The position numbers and the translations under genes were made by a program. DNA of 33,000 nt from Symbiodinium natans. Lineage: Eukaryota > Sar > Dinophyceae > Suessiales > Symbiodiniaceae. Position 1 is the first letter of the stretch. Each line of letters starts with the position of its first letter. Location of the stretch: NCBI GenBank assembly GCA_905221605.1, contig CAJNDS010002373.1, positions 188,001 to 221,000 of the forward strand, written 5' to 3'. The notes beneath the pieces are model-generated. The model worked only from the letters and a program-made list of their open reading frames with translations. It was not told where the DNA came from and searched no databases. This document shows positions 14,001-23,094 of this stretch, piece by piece.

Positions 14001-17000
14001 CAATAAATGAATACTACAAGTGATGCAAATACGATGAAAACCTGAATCATGTTGGGATTATAAGGCGAATAAGATTAATGGTGATGTTAGTCAGCTTAAC
14101 AAAGTAAATAAGATTGCCGTTACTCTCAAAACTAGGAACACTATTCATCATACTACTAGTATTGAAAGCAGAAAGAGTCCTAACGTTACTGATGCCATCA
14201 ATTTTATCAACACTATCTCCTGCATGAAGCTGATGTAGTCATACTCACAATGCTCACGGCTCACGGTATTGCACAATTTACGCTGGTCAGCGGTATGAAC
14301 ATTCATAAATATTCTTAAACGGAAAAATACATTAATAGTATCCAAAGATGCAGACTAATGTCACTAATGAAGATACTGAGCTTAGTAATGAACACTGTGC
14401 ATGTTCGAAATATAACGAATATCTTTAGTATCAATACTAGCTTTTTGAGAAAACGATCAATGTTACTAACATCACTACTTGCAATATACCTTATCTTCAA
14501 TATTGTTCGCATGTTTTGAACAGACAATCCTGCTAGCAACTGTATTAATACTACTATTAGTATGAAGATTCATGATGTCGACAATGTGAAAAACAAGTCA
14601 AGATGCCGGTTCGAAATCATATGCATATTGCGAATGAAACGCAGAACTTTTTGTCGCTTGAGAAATTCATCTTAAGCTGGTATGCTTGTCTTGCAAAATC
14701 TATAGTAGGATAGGGACTGTGATAGCAGTAGCAGAACTGGGCGGCCAAGAAGCGAGAAGACTGCGACATTGAAGAGGGGGACAGAGCGAGGGAGGGAGGG
14801 AGGGAGGGAGGGAGGGAGGGAGAGCAAGAGACAGAAGGCGAAAAACACACAAACAAACAAACAAACAAACAAACACACGCACACACACAGACGTTGAAAA
14901 AATAGCCACAATATCATAAAGCCCTCAACTCATGTTAACCCAAGCCCTCAAACATGTTCATACCCTCCGCAGTCCTTCTTCTCCTGGAGGCCGTTGATCT
15001 TGTCCGTGATGACATCGAGCTGAGCGCGGAGCTCGGCCTAGAAGCAATAAGGAAAAGTGAGGCTTCACTTAAGCCCGTGGAGCCATGGAGGTTTGCGCTG
15101 CCTTGGAGAAAAAGAAGGGGTGATGCCACTCGCATTGCTTAGGGAGCCACCAGGCTTCACAAACTGCCCTGAACCCCTGTGAGGTCCTTCTTGGCGTAGA
15201 ACTCTTCCTTGCCACCGGATCGCTCCTGGCACATGCCGTGCGATATGCTACATGCAGCCTGCTGCTGCAGCACTGACAATCCGCAACCTGAGGTGTGAGG
15301 GTTAAGAGCTCTCGAAAGGACACACCGGCAGCGCATGGGCAGAAGGATCGGTCTTTTCAGGCATTCGGGACCACAACTGGAATTACTCAAAGTCAGAGCT
15401 TCGCTCCAAGTGAATTGTAGATTAGCGTGTCCTACTTGACGGCTAGGTGTCCAAGATCGACTTTTTGGGCCGGGGGTTTTGCAAAATCCAAAGCATCTGT
15501 AGAACCAACAAAGGCCGCCAATGTCCCTCTCCTGAATCTTCTCGGTGAGCTTCTTCTGCTTATCCTGGCAGGAGCTGCAAGCTGGCAGAAATACGAGGGC
15601 CGAAGTTTTTCGGTGCCAGCGTTGCTTCTCGCCTTTGTTTGATTTTACCTGACTCCTGGTCCGGTTCTATCTCCCACCCTCAAAGAAGCCCAAGAAGTAT
15701 GAGAATCCCCTCAGAGCTGCAAGTATAGCAGACTGATGCCTGCAACTGGGGAGGTCTGTACATGTCGTCTGCCCCTGCCATAACAATGTCTGTGTCTCGG
15801 TACCAGGCATTTGGGGATATTGGATATTGGCTTCAAGAATTCTAAAGTTAAAGGCTTTTCTGCTCTCTGAGTGTGTCTGCTTACGCCGAGAAGGCATCCT
15901 GCAGCTTGTTGATCTCTTCCTGGATCTTCTCGGACTTGGCATCGAACTCTTCCTGCAATGCCGGCGTGTATCACGCCCAGCAGAAAGAGGTGACTCTGGG
16001 GTGGATGCTCAGGCTTCCGGTGTTCGGGCGGCGTTACGGCTTCAGGGGGTGCCGCCTTCAAGTTGCCTCAAAGCCCTACGCTCCTGTACCCTCCCTCTCT
16101 GTCTGTCTCTCCCTCTCTCTGTCTGTCTCTCCTCTCTGTTTCTTTCTTCTTCTCATTCTCAAGAATTTGCCCCACCCCCCACCCCCCCCCCAACCAACCC
16201 CGACCGGCCGTGCCCTATAGGTCTTGGGCTGGTGGTCAGCCGATGCTCTTTCCTTCCTTCCTTCCTTCCTTTCCTTTCTGCAAGACCCCTGCGTGTTCAG
16301 CGCACCCCCGTTCCTGGATGTGTGAGAGAGATTGTTTTCGGTGCACAGAGGAGCTCTCGCTCGGCACGCGTGATCGGTCCAGCCCAACGATTGTCTCCAA
16401 AGCCTTAAGGCCTGACGCCGTGAACCCCAAGCTCCTGGTATACGCCGTGAACCCCAAGCTCCTGGTATCATGGTGGTAGCTCGCAGTTTACCCCCTTCCT
16501 GATACGGCCAGCAGAGAAGCATAGACCAGGCTGCTCCAATCACTCTCTGGCTAACTTTCCCTTCCCAGCCTTGTTGGGCTGAGGAACCTTGGGTTTCTCA
16601 TCCTCCGGCTCCTGCGGTGGGGACTTTGGGGCGGTTTTGACTGGAACTGCGGGAGGCCATCGAGCCTGCATTTGAGGGAGTTTGGGTTGGCTTTGCATGC
16701 TTTTGCATGGCCTTGTCGATTCGAGGAAGGGGTTGGGGGGCGCAGCTTTGCGGTTTTCAAGTTTCGGGGGCTGCAAGCAAGGGCGGTTCAGAGTCAAGCT
16801 GGACAAGCTCCAAACTTCTCAGGCAAAGTGCAAGTGCAAGATTGAAAGCTCGTTGTCATGCTGAACACTTGTCCGACTTTATCCTTAGACACCGCCGCTA
16901 ATGTTGCCACACGTCTGAGCCTTAGAGGCCTCAAGCCCGACAAATCCTTGCTCGGCAAAGAGATGAGGAGGCTTCTCCTAATTACAAGGAAAATTTCAGG

Positions 17001-17816
17001 TCGCTGCACAGAGACAGCGCAAGCTGGGCAACATGTTCTCAGCAGCTCGCAACACCGGCTTGGGGGCCCCAACCAACCAAGCACGAAACTCTCACGAAAC
17101 GCCCCCTTTTCCCTTTGGTTGTCCTCCTTCTTGGCCTTGGCCTTGGCCTTGCTATCAGCCTTGGGCTTAGGGTCCGCCTCGCAGACTGCTCCAAGTGTGA
17201 GGGCTCAGGGTTCAGGGGTGTCCGACGTGTCCTCGACCTTGTTGCGGGGTTCACGAAGCTTGTGCTTTGGGTGTTAAAGAGCCCGGACCTGCAGACTGGG
17301 GATGCCGGGCCTGTGGGAACATGAGTTTCGGCATTAGGGCGCTGGACGTCCGTCTCCAGCCGCCCAGAAGTTGAGGCAATGACGTGCCCATGCAACGACT
17401 GAGATACGAAAACGGCGCATAGCTTACATCTACTCCCAATGCCCTGAAGCAACGACGACCTTAAGCCAACCCAAAAGTAAATTCCCGCTTCCAAAGTCCG
17501 ACAAACCTCCAAACCCCAACAGCCTGAAGTCTTAATTACGGCCTGCAGAAGAAGCTTGAAGCTCAAAAAGTTGACCCTACGAAACCTCAAGCTATGGTAC
17601 TACCAGGCCTCAGCTTTCAAGGGGCCCGAATCCCGAAACCCCCACCATCCCCAAACCGTGAGAGCCTGAACAATCCCGGCCCCCTTTTTCAAAAGATGAA
17701 GAAGAATAACAAAACATGACACACGAGCAACAAGAACCAAAACAAAAAGCATATCCACAACTTGGGCAAGCCTTGGCGGCAGCAGCCTTGGCCTTAGGTG
17801 CGGTCTTCGGAGCCAT
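5051..17816 (-). CDS. Bfr1-like coiled-coil protein, complete copy (copy B), 31 exons, 489 aa
   Basis: Exons, 5' to 3': 17772-17816, 17124-17177, 16570-16611, 15899-15952, 15532-15564, 15187-15225, 14975-15037, 13111-13172, 12864-12903, 12669-12734, 12528-12562, 12301-12319, 11692-11754, 11392-11454, 11203-11256, 11015-11068, 10217-10252, 10014-10061, 9619-9654, 9360-9428, 9192-9208, 8548-8614, 7898-7967, 7647-7718, 7478-7524, 7120-7148, 6330-6381, 5690-5740, 5498-5521, 5268-5303, 5051-5080 (ends TGA). They total 1470 nt with phase kept at every junction. The protein has a Lys/Ala/Pro-rich start (residues 1-33), long charged coiled coil, the segment EINNRIATIEFQLCTES followed by KKLLAEIQTLKKNRSK (about 145-183), ITLIEQTIKYC (about 326-336), FYFAP (about 360), LFDQLKLDAPLS (about 401-412) and an acidic/Lys tail. 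This matches the layout of yeast Bfr1 (470 aa), a polysome- and ER-associated mRNP protein also called nuclear segregation protein. The start is the first ATG after an AAG|GCG acceptor shared with copy A. Exon structure is well supported; family assignment comes from motif recall. The exon 20/21 junction is the least certain. Confidence 0.85.
6082..6143. repeat. Minisatellite, 27-bp core repeated at 35-bp spacing
   Basis: The core AGGCGGTGTGGGTACCCAGC continues identically for 27 bp and occurs at 6082-6108 and 6117-6143. More degenerate relatives extend through about 6040-6275, with GGTCTTGG...GGGCAC...GCTGAAAA elements. It lies in the intron between exons 27 and 28 of the complete Bfr1-like gene and makes the 5946-6467 plus-strand frame look open. 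Confidence 0.85.
13200..14695. other. AT-rich island inside intron 7 of the complete Bfr1-like gene
   Basis: Base composition drops sharply here: I counted 15 G+C of 60 at 13381-13440 and 19 of 60 at 13861-13920, whereas the surrounding DNA is near half G+C. The plus strand shows codon-like texture: 13892-14020 is 43 open codons of which 29 end in T, and 14038-14235 is open in another frame without a starting ATG. Further plus-strand pieces at about 13303-13385 and 13541-13626 look similar, but frames change repeatedly. The minus strand also has open stretches, as expected of the antisense of such a sequence. No protein family was recognised. It could be decayed foreign or organellar coding DNA, or an AT-rich mobile element. 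Confidence 0.6.
14788..14823. repeat. (GGGA)n simple repeat
   Basis: About nine near-perfect GGGA units occur in intron 7, just right of the AT-rich island. Confidence 0.95.
14841..14889. repeat. (AAAC)n/(AC)n simple repeat
   Basis: An AC-only tract is built from AAAC units flanked by AC dinucleotides, 18 bp from the GGGA repeat. Confidence 0.95.
16093..16278. repeat. Cluster of simple repeats: CT/CTGT, poly-C and CCTT tracts
   Basis: Pyrimidine repeats lie at 16093-16140, a C-run with A interruptions at 16172-16194, and CCTT units at 16249-16278. All are within one intron of the complete Bfr1-like gene. Confidence 0.9.
16416..16467. repeat. 27-bp tandem duplication
   Basis: Two adjacent copies of a unit starting CGCCGTGAACCCCAAGCTCC, 27 bp apart, sit in the intron between exons 3 and 4 of the complete Bfr1-like gene. 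Confidence 0.9.
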
Positions 17817-18076
17817 CGCCTTAAGGAGAAGGCGGTAGGACTCTAGAAAACAGTAGAAAAGGCTTGTGAGAGACACTTTGTTTTGTCTTGCGATATCTTG
17901 CGGTGTTGCCCAGGCCATCCTGCCAGGAATTTCAGAGTGAGCTTTGCCATTTCTTAAGTTCTTTCCAAGGTGTGCCGTGGTCTTCAGGCCAAAGGACAAC
18001 ATGTGCCGGCCCCCAAACCCAGCCTGTTTCAGATTCCCCCTCAGCAGACACGACCGCTTGAACAAACCAACTTGTC

Positions 18077-18147
18077 CAGGTTGCGAAGAGAGATGCGGGG
18101 CGTTCGGGGTAGCGTTGAGGCACAGCCTACACTTGAGCCATCTTGTG
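18077..18147 (-). other. Non-coding 5' exon of Bfr1-like copy B
   Basis: This stretch is about 85% alike to 4366-4432, although the DNA on either side is unrelated. Both begin after CTCGCAG, a good acceptor for spliced-leader trans-splicing, and end at CCTG before a GA (here) or GC (copy A) donor. The following intron (17820-18076) ends at AAG|GCGATG, the start of coding exon 1. A tiny frame ATG GCT CAA GTG TAG sits at 18141-18127, and TGGCTCAAG equals the last nine bases of the dinoflagellate spliced leader. Conservation and matching splice sites are seen directly; the 5' UTR role is inferred. Confidence 0.65.
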
Positions 18148-18304
18148 CTGCGAGGGCCATGATCCGGGCCATGCGTCAGAGATTTGGGCTTTTGGGGGGT
18201 CTGCCGGGGCTCCGGATGGATGGGTCTTGTTCTGCGCTTTTGCTTTGTAGGGTTGACATGCGGGTGATGTCCGAACGTAAGCCGCAGAAGCACGGCAAGG
18301 CAGC
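18148..18304. other. Short junction between the truncated phosphatase gene and the Bfr1-like gene
   Basis: This is 157 bp with no phosphatase-like coding. If the phosphatase truncation is real, one edge of the Bfr1-like duplication lies here or close by. Confidence 0.5.
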
Positions 18305-21300
18305 GTCCTGCTCGCGTAGTCGAGGCTCGGCGCACATCTGGACCTCCTTGTTGAATGCGGGGTCAAACTTTGATTGCACCAACCCTAAATTGACCCTCGG
18401 TTCTACACAATTCTACAATCCCCAAACTTGAGGGCCCAAAGGCCACCAAGCGCCGAGTTTGGTCAGCAATACCACAGCAAAAGGACACTCCGCTCTCGAC
18501 GAGCCAGCCTGGCCCTCGAAGGCTTTCAGGATACCTGCCACGGAAGTACATTCCAACCGCTCATGGCAGCTCACTGAATTCTTTACACGTGGCACACACT
18601 CTTAAGCGAGCAGATTCTGGAGCTACCACTGCAGGTCGTTCATCCCATAGGCCGGAGTCACATCAAAGAGTTTACTGTGCCTGCATCTCAACTACTCTGA
18701 GTCTGCTCGTCATGGTTTGGGCATACAAGTGAAGGTTGGGACCCGACTCTTTGTGCCCACAGTCTCGCTAGAGCGAGCCCATCGAGTGTGGCCTGAAAAG
18801 GATGGAGTGGTTTTGATGTTGCCGGGCTTGGGTAGTGCTGTGTTTTGCAACCCCTGCAGGTTTAAAGTTGGCCTTCGTGCACTCGCACCACTCGTTTCTG
18901 AATGCCGGCAAGCCGCAATGCAAAGTTTGACGCGTTCGCATGTAAGGGGAATAGAAAATTCGCACGCTGCCGTTGCCAACCAGCTTGCCTCAGTTCACAT
19001 CGAGCCTTGCAAACCCAGGCGGGGCTTGTGCTCTAACGTGCTCTAGCCTCGGGCATTCATGTATTGCTCATGTTGCTGTTTCGGTGCTATGTTCTGCAGT
19101 CTTAAGAACTCAATGAGAACTCGGGGCTGGAATGCTACAAGCTCTCGGCCTTGAACATGAGTGTAGATGTACCCCGAGGCCAGACGAGTCCAGGAACCAG
19201 ACTATTCGCATTGGAAACTAGCCTCGGCCTAAAGGCCGTGAGACTTGATCAATCCATGCAGCATACCACCAGTATTGTGTGGTGGCCTACCCAAAACTTG
19301 TTCGGAAGGAGCCTGCTGAAGTGTGTCCAACAGGAAAATACCTTTGCAACCCTCGGACACTCATGTGCAGGCGACACAACTTGCCCTTCAAGCCAATGGG
19401 CCCACCCCATCAACAAAGTCCTTGCACAGCTCCAAGATGGCCTTTGACCGTACAAACTTTGCCGGGCTTCGTATCTGCGTTCCGGCGGCCTCGCCCTGCA
19501 GCATACCCAGCCTGTTCTTCGCTGTCGCTGAAGGAAAGCTTGCTGTAAAGGGCGTGCAGGCCAATGCCGGTGATGAGGTTTACAAGGCTTCAATGCCCGT
19601 TGTCCGTGGGATCAAGCAACATCTTCAGTGATTGTACTCAATGTTCATCCACTTACATGTGGCCACTTTTGTTCCAAAATTGAACTCAACACCCGTGACC
19701 CGAATGAGAGCTCTGCGTCGCGATTTACTTTCCTGAAATCAAGAGTAAGTTAAGGGTGGACGTCGAACCTGCTGGGGCCTAAGAATCACTTCATGTCCTC
19801 ACTCGCTGCGTGTATGAGAAAGGAAGCAAAGATGAAACCACCCCCCCAAATGGGCGACTTGGAATTGTAGCCCTAAAACACCCTCAGCCCTTTCCTTCAC
19901 TTCCGTTCCGAAGCACAGCCCCTGGAAGCTGTTGAGTACGTTGCTGTGGGCTCTGAGGCTGCAGGTCCGGAGCTCGCAACAATGCCCAAAGAGAAGCAAA
20001 GCGCCCAAAACCCAACCTTGAGCCGAACGCCAAACTCCGAATCAGAGCCTGTCAATGCTGCTTTGCAGCACCCTTCCTGCATTCCTGAAAGGCTAAAATG
20101 TTTTGAACGTATTGGAATGTCACAATTCCCCCAAGCCGCTTTGTCAGCTGAATCTGGGAGTCCGGAGTCCGCCTATGCTGAAGCTTTGGGCTTTGGACAG
20201 GTTGCGACTTGCGAGCTAGCGGCGTCTACCAATCGAAACTTGAACAGCAGAGAGTTCGCTGACCTTCTGCCTTTTCACAAATCAACAAAAAACATACCGG
20301 TCACAATGAATGCCAATTCATCCGAGGAGCGAGTAGGCCGAACGATCCTTAGAGAGCTATAGGGCTCACAAGCTGAAGCGTTGTGTAGCCACGGCTTTCC
20401 AAACCGGAGGTCAAATTACTTTGGCTTCTGCTTGGCATCTCAAGAGTTTGTCCGCAGAACCAAGCATGGGAAAGACTTAGGGTGCATGCCCTCACGCAAA
20501 ACCGACCATCGTTCTGCAAGCCCAGTACCAACTTCTACGAAGCCCAAGACTGTCCGAGCAGGGCTCCTTGTTGCCCACGCTCTCGCCGTGGCGCCTTGGT
20601 CGACACTCAAAATCTCGACATCCATGGGAGGATGTTGAAGCATTTTGAATTCTGAATGGTTTAGAGTTACAAGTGTAGAGGGTCCTAAAACAAATTATTG
20701 CATGAGCACAGTGCATTGGTCCTCCTTCAGAGGGTTGAGCCTGACCAGCTGAAACGGGCTGGTTCGACCCATATAAATGTCTTCGGGTGTTTCGGAGGGT
20801 GGGTGCAACTGAATAATTTGCTATCCACCCGAACCTCCTTTCCTCGGCCCTCCTGGCCTCCCTGCTACACTCACTCCTTCAAGCCAAACAACAACCGTGC
20901 AAGCTTCCTGCATGACATACAGTAGCACCTCACTGACCTGCCTGAGCCGTAAAGCATAACATCCGGATTGTGTGAGTCCCAGGTGAAAATGGACCGTACA
21001 AGTACTAGGTCTTGCTAGACCAGGCGGAAGACCGCAAATCTGTCAAACCCTGACTCCCTGATCCCTTGTAAACCTGCCAAATTCGAACTGTGGCCATGTC
21101 GCACGAGTATGATTCGCTTTGGGCGCATACGGTCTCGCAAGAGCCGCCGCTTGGCCTCAAGCATTGCTTCGAAAGTTTCGGATATCTGGTTCAGGGACTT
21201 ACTATGGTATTTCGATGGGCAATCCATCGGCTCCAGGGGCCCTGGTGATGCCCTATAGGGTGCGAGTGCCTTAACGTGTTGAGGCATTGCTTCGTGCAGA

Positions 21301-23094
21301 TCTGTACGTTCTTTAACAGGGCGTGGAAGGAGACCCACGGGCTCTCAAACCTCATTGCTGCATGCCCGTACAGTCCATGCCGCTTGCTCAAACGAGGCTG
21401 CAATTCAATAAGCCATCAAGGGAATCATTGCTGCCCCCTCCCCACTCCACCCTGCTTTCTCTCTGGCTCGTGGCGTCATCAGGGCGGTTGGGGAGGCCCC
21501 ATAAATGGTGATTGTTCACGAACGCCCTCGGCAACACCAAAGACCCAAACTCCCTGGAAAGTGCCCAAGTCCAGGGAGCCAGGAGCATGGGCAACAGCTC
21601 CTCCAAAAGGTGCTCAAGGTCGTCGGAGTCGAGGTGGCCTCGGAAGAGGCTCTCACCAAGGGCTTTAAAGCTTCAGGGCAGCACAGGAGGCATCGATGTT
21701 CGATATTCGGACTCCTACACTGACACCTAAAGCTTAAGCCCAGCGAAGGCTTAAAACCACTAGACCTCACAAGAACCCAAGAAATCTAAATCCGCACATG
21801 CAATGCCAACAAGAGTTGCCCAGTGACCAACTTGGTCCAGAATGCTGGCAACATCGCTCGACCTCAGGGTACTGCCGACGCAGGGCACTAGCAGCGGCGG
21901 GTTTATCACCCACTCTCGGACACAGCCAGGCGAGGCATTCCATGGTTCATCAACGCAAGCCAGCAGCATGGTGCTGACGACGCTAGCTACAGCGGTTTTC
22001 TGCAGCACCATCTCCGAAGAGCGAATATCGCTTTTGTTTGCCACCCGTCTAGCCATGATATTCGTGTTAGGGTTAAGGCTTAGGATTTCGGGATTTGGGC
22101 TTCCTAACCGTGTCGTCACATGGCCTCCTTCATTGATAAATCTCCGACGTGCGGCTTTCGATGCTGTCGATGCTTTCGGCCATATCGGCCATCATTCGCT
22201 CTTGCCATCTCTTGCGAAGAGGTTCTAGGATTTTTCTTCAGGAGTCTTGGCGATCGGTATACTTTCAGCCAGGGTGCGGATTGATTGCCGTCAGCGCGGT
22301 GTGGTGCACGGGCGATGCCGAGCGAAACGGCACAAAGGAGATGGGCCTGGGCTGAGAAGTTAAGCGTCCCGAACTTGTTGGGCAACCGGTGACGCAGGAA
22401 CTTGTTTCCGCAGTCACGGCTGAAGAAAACCCCATGGTAGCAACTCAGCACTCAATGGTGTTGAATGGCTTTGAACCTTGAACCTCAGCTTCGAGGTCCT
22501 GGCCGGAACAGCGCGGAAAAGGGTGCGGAAAGAAGCAGCACCTCCAGAAGTGTCAGCGCTCCACTACAGTGTGGCTTGGCAAGAGGAGTAGCACTCATGC
22601 GCGTACTTCTATTGTAGTCTGGGAGGGGGGGAGGAACTGGGTTGAAAAGGACACCAGGTGAAAACTCAGGCAGTCCGACTCGAAACCCCGAACTCAACCC
22701 ATACAAGGTCCTTTCTGAATGTCTCTTGTTGTGGCCTCACAGCAAACCCTCAAGCCAACCTTCAATCCCTGCAGCCATACTTAACTCCTCGACATCTTTC
22801 TATTCTTTGTCAACACATACTGCTGCGACCGCGCATGTGTGCACGCGCGTGAACGCGCTGGCGTTGTCCTCCTGGGTAGGTCTTTAGCCACTGCAGGCCA
22901 CAAAAAAGGACATTGCATTTGGCATTAGTATGGTCACAAACTGGGCAGCCAGTCTTCTGCACACTTCTTGAATCAGGGCCCATCCCAAGGGACATGGCCG
23001 CGGGCCAAGCGGTGTCTACCTCACTGTTACTCACTCACTCAAGCCACTGAAAAGCGTTCTGCTTCTGGACCTTGTAATACTTGGTGAACTGGAC
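18305..23094 (-). CDS. Histidine phosphatase (phosphoglycerate-mutase-like) gene, partial; C-terminal half missing
   Basis: Exons seen, 5' to 3': about 23039-23094, 22145-22208, 21089-21155, about 20565-20581, 20137-20172, 19490-19527, 18917-18988, 18509-18534, 18305-18367. Motifs in family order: RPKRIILVRHGHS (RHG with the catalytic histidine), TPDSQIQLTKR, EEQAGYAAGR, VRIFYSPYMRTRQT, ILKAFEGQ and AEPRLREQD. These are the hallmarks of the N-terminal half of the superfamily. The expected remainder (the GNFQ-like step, the GESGADVYDR-like step and the second catalytic His in a THG motif) was not found in the 157 bp before the Bfr1-like 5' exon, nor recognised further left. The first two exons (QFTKYYKVQKQNAFQWL, then WQERMMADMAESIDS) join in phase but show no known domain; their start was not found. 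The splice junctions around 20581 are unresolved, and a micro-exon may be missing there. Confidence 0.7.

Noticed and set aside
13700-14050. 116-codon minus-strand frame in the AT-rich island
   Set aside because: It is hydrophobic antisense of a T-third-position plus-strand texture, and no family was recognised on either strand.
17610-18335. Longest open frame in the window (241 codons, minus strand)
   Set aside because: It runs through spacer, the non-coding 5' exon and an intron before reaching the real start at 17816; only 45 nt of it are coding.
19323-19631. 102-codon plus-strand frame with plausible composition
   Set aside because: It lies opposite a phosphatase exon (19490-19527) that joins in phase on both sides; probably the antisense shadow.
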